A DNA stretch of 64,000 nt, from the NCBI RefSeq assembly GCF_025790165.1, contig NZ_CP094970.1:1116001-1180000 (forward strand). Direction: 5' to 3'. This document shows, in pieces, positions 48,864-60,026 of this stretch. The DNA is from Solicola gregarius (lineage in GTDB: Bacteria; Actinomycetota; Actinomycetes; Propionibacteriales; Nocardioidaceae). The position numbers were made by a program, and so were the translations under genes. The notes below the pieces were generated by a model. That model was not told the DNA's origin. It saw only the letters and a list, made by a program, of their open reading frames with translations, and did not search any database. The stretch's first letter is position 1; each line of letters opens with the position of its first letter.

Positions 48864-49720
48864 GTACGCTCAGCCGCGACGACCTCGCGGAGCGCCTCGT
48901 CGCCGAGCGCTATTTCGCGGACGACGGGCTGATCACGGCCGTCCACCTCGCGAAGACCCTGTCGCGTCCCCTCCTTCTCGAGGGAGAACCCGGGGTCGGC
49001 AAGACCGAGATGGCGCTCGTACTCGCCCGCGCGCTCGACCGCGAGCTGGTGCGGCTTCAGTGCTACGAGGGCCTGGACGCGTCACAGTCGCTCTACGAGT
49101 GGGACTACCCCCGACAGCTGTTGGAGCTACGCTCGGCCGAGACCAGCGAGCGTGGAGCCGCGGACCTGTACGGTGCGGACTTCCTCCTCGAACGGCCGCT
49201 GCTGCGCGCCCTTCGTGTCGATAGCGGCGCGGTCCTGCTGATCGACGAGATCGACCGCGCCGACAGCGAGTTCGAGGCGTTCCTCCTCGAGTTCCTCGAC
49301 GGCTTCCAGATCACGATCCCCGAGATCGGGACCGTCACCCCGACGACCCCGCCGCTCGTCGTCCTCACCTCGAACCGGACGAGGGAGCTGCACGACGCGC
49401 TCAAGCGCCGTTGCTTCTACCACTGGATCCCGTTCCCCGACGCCGATCGCGAGCGGGAGATCGTCCGAGCACGAGCGCCCGGGCTCAGCGAACGGAGCGC
49501 GGCAGTCCTCGTGGATGCGGTCAACACGATCCGCGGCCTCGCGCCGCTCAAGCCACCGGGCATCGCCGAGTCCGTCGCCTGGGCGCAGGGCGCACGTACG
49601 CTCGCCGACGAGGGCTGGGAGTGGGCCGATGCCATGCGAGCGGCGATCGGACTGGCCGTCAAGCACGAGGAGGACCTCGCGCTCGTCGACGGCCACGACT
49701 CCCAGGTGTACTCGACGTGA
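48860..49720 (+). CDS. MoxR family AAA+ ATPase (CoxD-like)
   Basis: 286 residues; ATGA overlaps the large-subunit stop. Walker A is LEGEPGVGKTE (42-49), Walker B GAVLLIDEIDRAD, sensor 1 LVVLTSNRTREL. In CO-dehydrogenase-type operons CoxD and the VWA protein CoxE act together in maturing the Mo site (sulfuration) or assembling the enzyme. Finding both right after the three structural genes supports that role here. Confidence 0.92.
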   Translation: MSTLSRDDLAERLVAERYFADDGLITAVHLAKTLSRPLLLEGEPGVGKTEMALVLARALDRELVRLQCYEGLDASQSLYEWDYPRQLLELRSAETSERGAADLYGADFLLERPLLRALRVDSGAVLLIDEIDRADSEFEAFLLEFLDGFQITIPEIGTVTPTTPPLVVLTSNRTRELHDALKRRCFYHWIPFPDADREREIVRARAPGLSERSAAVLVDAVNTIRGLAPLKPPGIAESVAWAQGARTLADEGWEWADAMRAAIGLAVKHEEDLALVDGHDSQVYST

Positions 49721-50937
49721 TGGCCGCCGAGCATCGGGTGCCGGCACCGCGGCTCGAGAGTCAGCTGGCGGATCACCTGCACGGCTTCCTGCGGGACCTG
49801 CGCACCAGCGGCCTCTGCGTCTCAACGCCCAAGCAGCTCGACTTCCTGCACGGGATCGAGATCGGTCGACCGAACGCCATCGACGTCCTGTACTGGATCG
49901 CCGTCACCACGCTCACCAGCTCCCTGCGCGACCGCGACGTGCTCGATCCGGTCTTCGCCCGGTGGTTCACCGACGAGAGCATCCCGCCTAGCCCGGCGCC
50001 CGAGGACGGGCCCGCTGACGACGGCGAGGTCCCGGGGCCGGTGGGGCGTGACGCCACTGCGACGGCCGAGAACGTCGATCCCCGTGGCACGGACGACGGC
50101 CTGGAGCCGAGTGCGGCCGACCTCGAGCATCGACGACGCTTCGACGTCGCGCCCCGCGCGGCCCTCGACGAGATGGCTCGCATTCGACAGCTCGCGCCCA
50201 CGGTGATCCCTGCCGTCCGGTCGTACCGGCGGAAGCCGTCGAGGCGAGGGCACTGGCTGGACCTTCGGCGGGTGTGCACTCTGGCCCGGCGTACGCAAGG
50301 CGAGATCATCGTGCTGCGTCGCCGCAGTAGGCCACGACGTCAACGTCGGGTGCTGCTGTTGATCGACGTCTCTGGGTCGATGAAGCAGTACAGCACGGCG
50401 TACCTACGCCTCGCACACGCATTGATCGCCGGGTGTGAGCGCGCGGAGGCGTTCACCTTCGGCACCAGATTGACGCGTGTCACCCCCGCGTTGAGAACCC
50501 GTGACGTCGACGCCGCGCTCGGGTCGCTCACCGACCTCGTGCGCGACGTCGACGGCGGCACCCGGATCGGCGCCGTCATCGACGAGTTCCTCGACAACCC
50601 GCGCTACGTCGCGACCGCCCGTGATGCCGTGGTCATCGTGCTCTCGGACGGACTCGAACGCGGAGAATGCCAGCAGATGCATCGCACGGTCCGACGGCTC
50701 TCGCTGCTCAGCCACCGCCTCGTCTGGTGGTCTCCCCTTGCCGTCGACCCGGCCTATCGCCCGCGTACCCGGGGGATGGCCGGAATTCTCGCCGACCTCG
50801 ACGCCTTGGCGGGGGTCGACGACCTCACCTCCGCTCGTACGCAACTCGAGCGGCTTCGGGCGACCTGCACGTCCGAGCGACACCACATCGGTGAACGCCG
50901 CGATCGGATCCCCGAGACGACGAGGAGTGCCTCATGA
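49720..50937 (+). CDS. VWA domain protein (CoxE-like)
   Basis: About 405 residues from ATG 49720, sharing one base with the MoxR stop (TGATG); GTG 49717 is equally in frame. There is an N-terminal helical region, an acidic Pro-rich linker (about 80-135), then a VWA domain with the MIDAS motif VLLLIDVSGSMKQYS and VVIVLSDGLERGE. The Arg-rich stretch before the VWA fold is usual for CoxE. It works with the MoxR ATPase in enzyme maturation. Confidence 0.9.
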   Translation: MAAEHRVPAPRLESQLADHLHGFLRDLRTSGLCVSTPKQLDFLHGIEIGRPNAIDVLYWIAVTTLTSSLRDRDVLDPVFARWFTDESIPPSPAPEDGPADDGEVPGPVGRDATATAENVDPRGTDDGLEPSAADLEHRRRFDVAPRAALDEMARIRQLAPTVIPAVRSYRRKPSRRGHWLDLRRVCTLARRTQGEIIVLRRRSRPRRQRRVLLLIDVSGSMKQYSTAYLRLAHALIAGCERAEAFTFGTRLTRVTPALRTRDVDAALGSLTDLVRDVDGGTRIGAVIDEFLDNPRYVATARDAVVIVLSDGLERGECQQMHRTVRRLSLLSHRLVWWSPLAVDPAYRPRTRGMAGILADLDALAGVDDLTSARTQLERLRATCTSERHHIGERRDRIPETTRSAS

Positions 50938-51845
50938 GCGATTCCAGGTACGCGGGCCCCATTGTCGACGCCCATCACCACATCTGGCGCAAGCAGGACA
51001 TGGAGTGGCTGTACGGTCCGACGGTGCCGCGCATCTTCGGCTCGTACGAGTCGATCAAGCGCGACTACCTGATGGACGAGTACATCGACGACGCCACCCC
51101 GTCCGGCATCGTCGAGTCGGTCTACGTACAGGCGAACTGGCCGCTCGACAGGGTTGTCGACGAGGTCCGTTGGCTGGAGCAGGTCCATCGCGAATCCGGT
51201 TGGCCCGCGGCCGTCATCAGCTGCACCGACCTGTTCGGCGACGACGCCGTCGACGTCATGCTCGAACAGCGTTCGATCTCATCGCTCGTTCGCGGAACCC
51301 GCCTGCAGCTGCACTGGCACGAGCGCCCGGAGTTCCGCTTCGCATCGACGCCCGACGCGATGTCGGACCCGACCTTCCGCAAGAACATCGCCGCGCTGCG
51401 AGACCTCGGATGGCTGTTCGAGCTTCAGGTCTTCGCGCCGCAGATGCGAGACGCGGCTCGACTCGTCGCGGAGAATCCCGACACGCCGTTCGTCCTCGTA
51501 CACGCGGGCATGCTGGTGAGCCAGGACCCGGCCGAGGTCGAGGAGTGGCGGGCGGGCATGCACGCACTCGCCGAGCAGCCGAACGTCGTCGTGAAGCTCA
51601 CCGGGCAGGGAACCTTCGTGCACCGGGTCGATGCAGGGCTGATCGAGTTCGTCGCCGGCGAAGTCATCGACCTGTTCGGCGCCGACCGCGCGATGTTCGG
51701 TACGAACTTCCCGGTCGAGAAGATCTGGACCGAGATGCCGCCACTCGTGGACGCCTGGCGGGATGCGCTCGGCAACCTGTCAGCGGCCGACCAGCATGCC
51801 GTCTTCGCGGGCAACGCGCGCCGGGTGTACGGCCTCGACGACTGA
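50934..51845 (+). CDS. amidohydrolase family 2 (lactonase-like) enzyme
   Basis: 303 residues; ATGA overlaps the CoxE stop. The metal-binding start is PIVDAHHHIWRKQDMEWLYG. The rest follows the TIM-barrel pattern with SVYVQANWPLDRVVDEVRWLE, FVLVHAGML, VVVKLTGQG and AMFGTNFPVEK, where the late Asp/Asn region usually holds the catalytic base (here GTNFPV instead of GSDFP). Related enzymes open lactones or decarboxylate aromatic acids. In this operon it probably acts on the ring-hydroxylated product. Confidence 0.85.
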   Translation: MSDSRYAGPIVDAHHHIWRKQDMEWLYGPTVPRIFGSYESIKRDYLMDEYIDDATPSGIVESVYVQANWPLDRVVDEVRWLEQVHRESGWPAAVISCTDLFGDDAVDVMLEQRSISSLVRGTRLQLHWHERPEFRFASTPDAMSDPTFRKNIAALRDLGWLFELQVFAPQMRDAARLVAENPDTPFVLVHAGMLVSQDPAEVEEWRAGMHALAEQPNVVVKLTGQGTFVHRVDAGLIEFVAGEVIDLFGADRAMFGTNFPVEKIWTEMPPLVDAWRDALGNLSAADQHAVFAGNARRVYGLDD

Positions 51846-51891
51846 CGAAACCGTCCGGCCACTCAGGTACCGGACCGAAAGGAAGCCAGAG

Positions 51892-52737
51892 ATGGAACTG
51901 ATGCGACTCGGGGACCGCGGCGCAGAGCGTCCCGCGGTACGCGCGAACGGCACGACGTACGACCTGTCGCCGCTCACCGACGACATCGGCCGCGCGTTCT
52001 TCGCCTCCGACGGAGTCGAGCGCGTACGCGAGGCGTTGGGGTCGGGGCGGCTCGCACCATTGCCCGATGTCGAGACGTTGCGCATCGGACCGCCCGTCGC
52101 GAACCCGTCGGCCGTCGTCTGCATCGGCCAGAACTACGCGGCACACGCGGCCGAGTCGGGGAGCCCTCCTCCGGAGAACCCCATCGTGTTCTTCAAACAT
52201 CCCAGCTGCGTGGTGGGTCCCGACGACGACGTCGTCCTGCCGCCGGGCAGCGTCAAGACCGACTGGGAGGTCGAGCTGGTCGTTGTCATCGGCAAGCGCG
52301 CCGACCGGATCGGATCCGTCGACGACGCACTCGCCCATGTCGCCGGGTACACCATCGGCAACGACGTGTCGGAGCGGCACTGGCAGCTCGACCTGTCGGT
52401 CGGGCAGTGGTCGAAGGGGAAGTGCTTTCCCACCTTCGGGCCGCTAGGCCCGTCGGTCGTCACCGACGACCTCGACCCGGCAAGCCTCGCGATCCGCTCC
52501 TGGGTCAACGACGAACCCCGTCAGGACTCGACGACCGCCGACCTGATCTTCTCCGTCCCGTACCTCGTCTGGCACCTGTCTCAGTGCATGATCCTCGAGC
52601 CGGGCGACCTGGTGTTCACGGGCACGCCGGAGGGCGTCGCGCTCTCCGGACGGTTCCCGTACCTCGCACAGGGCGACACGGTCGCCTTGGAGATCGAGTC
52701 GCTCGGTCGCCAGACCCAGGCGGTCGTCACCCGCTAG
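51892..52737 (+). CDS. fumarylacetoacetate hydrolase family protein
   Basis: 281 residues from ATG 51892 (AAGGA upstream). NPSAVVCIGQNYAAHAAESG, VFFKHPSCVVGP and TDWEVELVVVIGKRADRI are the metal-binding core of the FAH fold; GYTIGNDVSERHWQ and VFTGTPEGVAL complete it. Members hydrolyse C-C bonds of acylpyruvates or hydrate/decarboxylate oxo-dienoates at the end of aromatic catabolism. Its placement after a ring hydroxylase and an amidohydrolase fits a ring-cleavage route. Confidence 0.92.
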   Translation: MELMRLGDRGAERPAVRANGTTYDLSPLTDDIGRAFFASDGVERVREALGSGRLAPLPDVETLRIGPPVANPSAVVCIGQNYAAHAAESGSPPPENPIVFFKHPSCVVGPDDDVVLPPGSVKTDWEVELVVVIGKRADRIGSVDDALAHVAGYTIGNDVSERHWQLDLSVGQWSKGKCFPTFGPLGPSVVTDDLDPASLAIRSWVNDEPRQDSTTADLIFSVPYLVWHLSQCMILEPGDLVFTGTPEGVALSGRFPYLAQGDTVALEIESLGRQTQAVVTR

Positions 52738-52778
52738 CTTCCCCCGTTTCTCGTCACCCACCGACCAAGGAGACCGAC

Positions 52779-53057
52779 ATGGCACATTTCGTCCTGACGT
52801 ACGCCTACAACGACACCCCGCTGCGCGCCGAGCGTCGCGACGACCACCTCGCCCACCTCGACGCGTTGCACAGCGAAGGCGCACTCGTGCTCGCCGGGCC
52901 CCTCGCCGACCGCACGGGCGGCATCATCATTCTCAGTGCCGAGGACGAGGCCGCCGCGCAGCAACTCGTCGAGCGCGACCCGTACACGAAGCTCGACGTC
53001 ACCAAGGACCGCGAGCTACGGGAGTGGACGATCACCGTCGGGAGCCTCGCGCAGTAG
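52779..53057 (+). CDS. YciI-like protein
   Basis: 92 residues from ATG 52779 with AAGGAG upstream. The ferredoxin-like YciI fold is evident: RRDDHLAHLDALHSEGALVLAGPLADRTGGIIILSAEDEAAAQQLVERDPY, with the His and Asp pair of the family. Relatives include muconolactone isomerase-like and dehalogenase-like proteins. As the last gene of the operon it may isomerise an intermediate. It ends 8 bases from the convergent ABC-F gene. Confidence 0.85.
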   Translation: MAHFVLTYAYNDTPLRAERRDDHLAHLDALHSEGALVLAGPLADRTGGIIILSAEDEAAAQQLVERDPYTKLDVTKDRELREWTITVGSLAQ

Positions 53058-53065
53058 CTCGGCTC

Positions 53066-54805
<1,740 letters not shown>

Positions 54806-54813
<8 letters not shown>

Positions 54814-55724
54814 GGCGGGCGCCCACCACCGGTCCGGCCGCCTGCACGACGTCGGCGGCGACCTGCGCGCTCGCGAGCGCGACCGCGATGTCCATCGCGT
54901 GCTGCTCGTCGCGGGCGAGGAACATCGCCGTGGGACCCGAGCCGGACAGCTGTGCGCCGAGGGCACCGCACTCCTCGCCGATCGCGAGCGTCTCGGCGAG
55001 CTCGGGGCGAAGGAAGATCGCGGCATCCTGCAGGTCGTTGGACAACGCCGCACCGAGCCCGTCCGCGTCGCCCGCGCGCAGCGCCGCCATCAGGGCGTCG
55101 TCGACCTCGGGCTCGGGAACCTCGGAGCCGTCGCTGAGCCGGTCGAACTCGGCGTACACCTTCGCCGTCGACATGCCCTCGTGCGCCAGCGCGAACACCC
55201 ATTGGTACGAGCCGCGCGCCAACACCGGGCTGATCACCTCGCCGTGGCCACTGCCGATCGCGTTGCCGCCGGCGAGGCAGAACGGCACGTCGCTGCCGAG
55301 CTGCCTGGCGATGCGTTCGAGCTCGATCTTGGGCGTACGCAGGCCCCAGAGGTCGTCGCAGGCGACCAGTGCGCCGGCCGCGTCGGCCGAACCGCCCGCC
55401 ATCCCCCCCGGAGACCGGAATCGCCTTGCGGATCGACAGCGCCACGCCGTCGTCGATCCCCGCCGACTCCCGCAGCAGCAACGCCGCGCGTACGGCGATG
55501 TTCTCGATGCCGACGGGTACGTCGGTGAGCTCCTCGCCCTGGTCGGCGTCGGCGTGTACGCGCACGGTCACCGAGTCGTCGGCCGCCTCACTCGCGCGAA
55601 CCTCGTCGCAGAGTCCGACCGCCTGGTAGACCGTCGCCAACGGGTGATACCCGTCGGGGCGTACGCTGCCGACGCCCAACGACAGGTTGATTTTGGCGGG
55701 CACCCGCGCCGTCGATGACCTCAC
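54806..55724 (-). CDS. ispE: 4-diphosphocytidyl-2-C-methyl-D-erythritol kinase, frameshifted at a G7 run
   Basis: N-terminal part from GTG 55724: VPAKINLSLGVGSVRPDGYHPLATVYQAVGL, typical of IspE. At the GHMP-kinase loop the sequence should read PVSGGMAGGSADAAGALV, but a C7 run (55403-55409 plus strand) holds one base too many and the frame breaks. The next frame continues intact to the stop at 54806 (ALSNDLQDAAI, LSGSGPTAMFL). Without the extra base the protein is 305 residues, the normal length. IspE is an essential step of the MEP isoprenoid pathway, so a base-calling error is more likely than a real lesion. Confidence 0.9.
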
Positions 55725-55734
55725 GCTGACCAAC

Positions 55735-56622
55735 CTAGGCCATGTTCAAAGTCAGCGCCCGGGCAACGGCTGTGAACTGTTCGACATCGAGCGCCTCGGC
55801 CCGCGACTGCGGGGATACGTCCGCTGCGCGCAGGGCTGTCTCGGCGGCCGCAGGAGAGCCCGCGAGGCCCGCGAGTGCCGCCCGGAGGGTCTTGCGACGC
55901 TGGGCGAAGCCCGCGTCGACGACCGCGAAGACCTGCTCGCGACGCGCTCCCTTCGGCGACTCTCGGCGCTCGAACGCGACGAGGCCGGAGTCGACGTTGG
56001 GGACCGGCCAGAACACCGATCTCGACACGTTGCCCGCGGAGCGTACGTCGGCGTACCACGCCGCCTTGACGCTGGGCACCCCATACACCTTCGATCCGGG
56101 TCGGGCACTCAGCCGCGCGGCAACCTCGGACTGCACCATGACGAGACCGCAGCGTAGTGAGGGGAACGCGCCGAGCAGGTGCAGCAGCACCGGGACGGAG
56201 ACGTTGTACGGGAGGTTCGCCACCAGCGCGGTCGGCTCTGCCGGCAGCTCGGTCACGCGCATGGCGTCGCCTTGCACGACGTCGAGCCGGTCCTGGTCGT
56301 CCGGAGCGTACTCGGCGACCGTCGCGGCCAGCGCGGACGCGAGGACGTCGTCGATCTCGACCGCGACGACCCGCTCGACGGCCTCCAGGAGCGCGAGGGT
56401 GAGCGAACCGAGGCCCGGGCCGACCTCGACGACGGTGTCGTCGGCGCGTAGACCGGCGGTGCGGACGATGCGCCGGACGGTGTTGGCGTCGACGACGAAG
56501 TTCTGTCCGCGCTGCTTGGTCGGGCGTACGTCGAGCTCGTCCGCGAGCCGGCGTACGTCGGTCGCACCGAGCAGGCGTACGTGCCGCTCGGCCGGCGCAT
56601 GCTCGTCGGGCTGCTCAGGCAC
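55735..56622 (-). CDS. rsmA: 16S rRNA (adenine1518/1519-N6) dimethyltransferase
   Basis: 295 residues from GTG 56622, with TAGGGT six bases upstream suggesting a leaderless m[22 protein letters not shown], the SAM motif [17 protein letters not shown], and VVQGDAM are present. The catalytic NLPY is [17 protein letters not shown], and [14 protein letters not shown] is also family-typical. It dimethylates two adjacent adenines of 16S rRNA. The order rsmA-ispE-ABC-F is conserved in actinobacteria. The 22-bp repeat array begins 16 bases upstream of its start. Confidence 0.97.
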   Translation of the reverse strand: MPEQPDEHAPAERHVRLLGATDVRRLADELDVRPTKQRGQNFVVDANTVRRIVRTAGLRADDTVVEVGPGLGSLTLALLEAVERVVAVEIDDVLASALAATVAEYAPDDQDRLDVVQGDAMRVTELPAEPTALVANLPYNVSVPVLLHLLGAFPSLRCGLVMVQSEVAARLSARPGSKVYGVPSVKAAWYADVRSAGNVSRSVFWPVPNVDSGLVAFERRESPKGARREQVFAVVDAGFAQRRKTLRAALAGLAGSPAAAETALRAADVSPQSRAEALDVEQFTAVARALTLNMA

Positions 56623-56637
56623 CCGTGCACCCTACGC

Positions 56638-56907
56638 TGAGGAGAGGATCCCGGCCCGGTGAGGAGAGAGTTGTGGCCCCCCTCACGAGAGAGTTGCGGC
56701 CCCCTCGCGAGAGACTTCTGGCCGCCCCGGGGGCGGGATCCTCTCCTCGGCGGGCGGGGATCCTCTCCTCACGGGGCCGGGATCCTCTCCACGGCGGGCG
56801 GGGATCCTCTCCTCACGGGGCCGGGATCCTCTCCACGGCGGGCGGGGATCCTCTCCTCACGGGGCCGGGATCCTCTCCTCACGGGGCCGGGATCCTCTCC
56901 TCAGCGT
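56638..56907. repeat. 22-bp tandem repeat array, two opposed blocks
   Basis: Eight copies of GGATCCTCTCCTCACGGG-like units start at 56736, 56758, 56780, 56802, 56824, 56846, 56868 and 56890, an exact 22-base period. Two variants (…CTCACGGGG and …CACGGCGGG) alternate, giving a 44-base super-repeat. To the left an inverted half-unit (GGAGAGGATCCCGG, 56641) and three copies of GAGAGAGTTG-type units (56664, 56687, 56709) continue a 22-23-base period. The last copy overlaps the lacI stop. Confidence 0.95.
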
Positions 56908-57896
56908 GACGTGGAGGGGCGGGTGTGCAGCTCGATGGGTACGTAGCGCTCGGCGCCGTCGTCGGCATCGCCGGCGAGTACGTCGAACAGCAGCCGGGCA
57001 CATGCCGCGCCCGACTCGCGCGGCTTGGTGTCGATCGCGGTGATCGGCGGGTCCGCCGAACGCATCGCGGTGCTGTCGACGCACGACCCGAGCAGGAAGT
57101 CGCGACCGATCTCGTGACCGGCCGCCTCGATCGCCGGCTGTACGGCGACCGCGACGCCGTCTGCAGCACACACCAGCGCATCGATCGACGGCTCGTCGCG
57201 CAGCATCGCGGCGACGGTCTCGCGCAGCACGTCGAGCGTCGACGCGAACGGCACCTCGCGGCTGACGCCGTCGACATCGTGCTCGAGGCACCAGTCGTCG
57301 TACGTACGCTGCATGGTCGCCTTCCACTCCGACGGAGTCGTGGAGCCGAACAGCGCGGGTCGGCGCGCACCGGACGCGGCGAGATGGTCCAGCAGCTCGA
57401 GGGCTCGCGAGCCGTGGTCGGAGCGCACCGTGCCCGCCGTCGGCGCATCGCCGGGGAAGGGCTCGCAGGTGACGACCGGCAGGCTGGTGTGGATCAGCGC
57501 CTCCATCATCGGCTCGCCGGCGACCGGATCGCACAGTACGAGCCCGTCGACGTGCGGCATGTGACCGCCCCGAGGCGGGTGTCCCGAGGTGATCATCGTG
57601 ACGTCGTACCCGCTGGCACCGGCCTCGCCCACAACGCCGAACACGAACGACATGTAGTACTCCGAGCGGATCAGGAACTCGGGGATGTGCAGTCCGATCG
57701 TCTCCGTCGTCGCCGTACGAAGCGACCGGGCCGAGCGGTTCGGCGTGTACCCGAGCCGGTCCGCCGCCCGGTCGACCGCCACCTTCGTCGCCGGCGACAC
57801 CCGGCCGCGGCCGCGTAGGGCGTCGGACGCGGTCGTCTTCGAAACCCCTGCGAGCCGGGCGACGTCGACGATGGTCACCGACGACTCGTCGTTCAT
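56901..57896 (-). CDS. LacI family regulator
   Basis: 331 residues from ATG 57896, seven bases after a TAGGGT -10 (probably leaderless). The HTH and hinge are VTIVDVARLAGVSKTTASDALRGRGRVSPATKVAVDRAADRLGYTPNRSARSLRT. The periplasmic-binding-protein-like ligand domain follows, with some variation in effector-site residues. It lies 46 bases after the C45-type hydrolase gene with its own promoter, and probably controls the peptide-use operon. The stop codon lies within the last copy of the 22-bp repeat. Confidence 0.93.
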   Translation of the reverse strand: MNDESSVTIVDVARLAGVSKTTASDALRGRGRVSPATKVAVDRAADRLGYTPNRSARSLRTATTETIGLHIPEFLIRSEYYMSFVFGVVGEAGASGYDVTMITSGHPPRGGHMPHVDGLVLCDPVAGEPMMEALIHTSLPVVTCEPFPGDAPTAGTVRSDHGSRALELLDHLAASGARRPALFGSTTPSEWKATMQRTYDDWCLEHDVDGVSREVPFASTLDVLRETVAAMLRDEPSIDALVCAADGVAVAVQPAIEAAGHEIGRDFLLGSCVDSTAMRSADPPITAIDTKPRESGAACARLLFDVLAGDADDGAERYVPIELHTRPSTSR

Positions 57897-57942
57897 GGCT
57901 GCCACCCTAGTGCCAGTCCGGGACTCGGTCTGCCGGCCGTTC

Positions 57943-59013
57943 TCAGAACGCATGCCAGGTTTCCGGACGTACGCCGCACGGGCGGCCGTCGTGGAACCAC
58001 ATCCGGTTGTGCTCGAGGTCGAGGGCGGTCGTCAGCAGGCTCTCCCAGCGTTGGTCGAACGTCATCTCCGGATCGGGATGGCAGCAGACCGGAGCGCCGT
58101 CGACCTCGTGCACGGCCAGGGCCTCGGCGCGGCGCCTCGGATCGGGGTCGGCGACCTGCTCCCGCAGCGAGCGTACGTGCTTGTAGCGCCGGTACGTGCT
58201 CGCCGTCGCAGGAGCCAGCTCCCCACGGGCGAGCTCGGGGTCGACGAAGTGGTTCGTGTGTACGAGCAGGCCGTCCTCGGGCCCGACAACCGCGTGCCCC
58301 GCCGGGCAAAGCTCGATGCAGGCCGCGTCGCCGCGATCACCGTCGTACGTCAGCACGGTCAGCACTGTCGACGCGGAGACCGACGCCGAGTCCGCGATCT
58401 CGACGGCCTCCGCGATGGTCGTCGCGGAGTCGAGGATGCTACGCGCGACAGCATGCACGGGCACGCCGATCGGATCGGAATCGCTGCTGTGGTTGAGGAT
58501 GTTGAAGTGGAGGCCGAGCCCCGCATCGTTGATGCCGATCTTGCCGAGCATGCCGAACTCGGTGAAGTAGCGCACCTCGAGGCCACGGTCGGAGACGTAC
58601 CGCGCGAGCAACCGGTCGGCGTCGAGCTCGTCGTGCCAGTCCCAGGTCTGGACCCCGCGAGGTGCACCGTCGTCCGGCAGATAGACGGAGGTCGAGCACT
58701 CGCCCTCCCCGACCGCGCCGACGGCGGCCAGCACCTCGGTACGCGCGTTCAGCAGGCCGAGCTCCCACTCGGTCAGCCCGGTGCCCGCCGCGACTCCGCA
58801 CATCTCCGCATGCAGGTCGGGCCGCCAGGCCGCAAGCGCATCGGCCGCCTGCGTACCGAACTCGCGAAGGCGTACGTCTTCGACACCGACCGCACGGAAC
58901 AGGCGTACGTACCCGTCGAGGTTCGCTCGTACGTGCTCGGCGCCCAGCCGGGCGATCTCCTCGCCCCGCGTACGCGGGTCACGCTCGGCCGTGACGAATC
59001 GCTGGATCGTCAT
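57943..59013 (-). CDS. C45-type Ntn hydrolase (acyl-CoA:6-APA acyltransferase-like)
   Basis: 356 residues; ATGA overlaps the P1 peptidase stop. The segment VGEGECSTSVYLP puts the N-terminal nucleophile at Cys106, exposed by autocleavage as in peptidase family C45. QTWDWHDELD, GLGLHFNILNH and HTNHFVDPELA are further family blocks. Members hydrolyse or transfer acyl groups on amide bonds (6-aminopenicillanate acyltransferase is the best known). Beside a P1 aminopeptidase and a peptide importer it may deacylate an N-acylated peptide or beta-lactam-like substrate. Confidence 0.85.
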   Translation of the reverse strand: MTIQRFVTAERDPRTRGEEIARLGAEHVRANLDGYVRLFRAVGVEDVRLREFGTQAADALAAWRPDLHAEMCGVAAGTGLTEWELGLLNARTEVLAAVGAVGEGECSTSVYLPDDGAPRGVQTWDWHDELDADRLLARYVSDRGLEVRYFTEFGMLGKIGINDAGLGLHFNILNHSSDSDPIGVPVHAVARSILDSATTIAEAVEIADSASVSASTVLTVLTYDGDRGDAACIELCPAGHAVVGPEDGLLVHTNHFVDPELARGELAPATASTYRRYKHVRSLREQVADPDPRRRAEALAVHEVDGAPVCCHPDPEMTFDQRWESLLTTALDLEHNRMWFHDGRPCGVRPETWHAF

Positions 59014-60026
59014 GCGACGCTGCTCAGAACGGCATCCCAGGCGACCTCGGACGCGATGGCGCCGAGACCGACGCAGCTCAGCTCGGCCTCGCCGGTCGCA
59101 CTCGCGACGTCGACCTCGTCGGTCGTCAGGGCGAAGAGGGTGTCGCCGTCGAGACTGGAGTGGAACGGCTGGATCGCACGGTGCATCGAGGAATGCACCT
59201 GCTTGCCGAACTGCGACAGCTCACGGTCGGCCATCGCTACGTTGGTGACGACGACGGTCAACGTGGTGTTGCCGCGCTGTATGCGCGGCGACTCCTCTGC
59301 GTCGAACGCCGCGGCGAAGTCGGCCACGGGGTGTGAGCGCTGCCCGGTGTCCGGATCGTAGTTGCCGCGCACCACGCGGCCGTCACGGTCGACGATCACG
59401 CCGACCGGGTTCGTCACAGTGGCGACGAGGACCTTGGCGCGGCCGACCTGTCGGAACGCGGCGCCCTGCCCGGTGAACTCCGCCCGCCCGTAGTCGACCT
59501 TGCCGGCAGACGCGGCGATGCCCGCCCCGCAGCGCCCGACAGGGAACTCGCCCGGCCTCGCCCACTCCAGCGCCGCCCGCCCGAGCGCGGCGTCGGGCGA
59601 GATCGCGTTGTCACGTGCGGAGAAGTCGTAGATGATCGCGCCGGAGACCGTCCGTAGGTGCTGCCAGTCGACCTGGTTCTGCTCGCGTCCGAGCAACTCG
59701 GCCGAGACGCCCGCTGCCGCGCCCAACCCGTAGACCGATCCGCCGGCGAGGCAGATCGCGTGGTTGTACTCGTATCGTCCGACGATGCCGATCGCGCCGC
59801 CTCGGTCGTCGATCGACGTACGCGCGCCCGCGGGCACGTGCACGACCGTTGCGCCGGTCGGCCCTTCGGTGTACTCGGCCGTGCCCACCTCGACGCCGGG
59901 GAAGTCGAACTCGACCGCGCCGCGACCCGGGCTCGGCGAAGGCGTCAGATCGTAGTCTGCGTTGCCCTTCGAGACACCGAACGTCGGCGTCGGCACCAAC
60001 CGTGGATCGGGCGCCGGGGTTGTCAT
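59010..60026 (-). CDS. P1 family (DmpA/BapA-like) aminopeptidase
   Basis: 338 residues. GVEVGTAEYTEGPTGATVVHVPAGA and GGSVYGLGAAAGVSAELL are N-terminal family motifs. The autoprocessing site is in RGNTTLTVVVTNVAM, with Thr254 as likely nucleophile (Ser in classic DmpA). Enzymes of this type release N-terminal residues from D-amino-acid amides and beta-peptides. The start overlaps the stop of the ATPase gene by 4 bases. The context implies breakdown of imported non-standard peptides. Confidence 0.85.
   Translation of the reverse strand: MTTPAPDPRLVPTPTFGVSKGNADYDLTPSPSPGRGAVEFDFPGVEVGTAEYTEGPTGATVVHVPAGARTSIDDRGGAIGIVGRYEYNHAICLAGGSVYGLGAAAGVSAELLGREQNQVDWQHLRTVSGAIIYDFSARDNAISPDAALGRAALEWARPGEFPVGRCGAGIAASAGKVDYGRAEFTGQGAAFRQVGRAKVLVATVTNPVGVIVDRDGRVVRGNYDPDTGQRSHPVADFAAAFDAEESPRIQRGNTTLTVVVTNVAMADRELSQFGKQVHSSMHRAIQPFHSSLDGDTLFALTTDEVDVASATGEAELSCVGLGAIASEVAWDAVLSSVA

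Noticed and set aside
56625-56909. Small open frame with repeated GAGILSS/RGSSP peptides
   Set aside because: It is a translation of the 22-bp repeat array; no ribosome site and no protein-like features.
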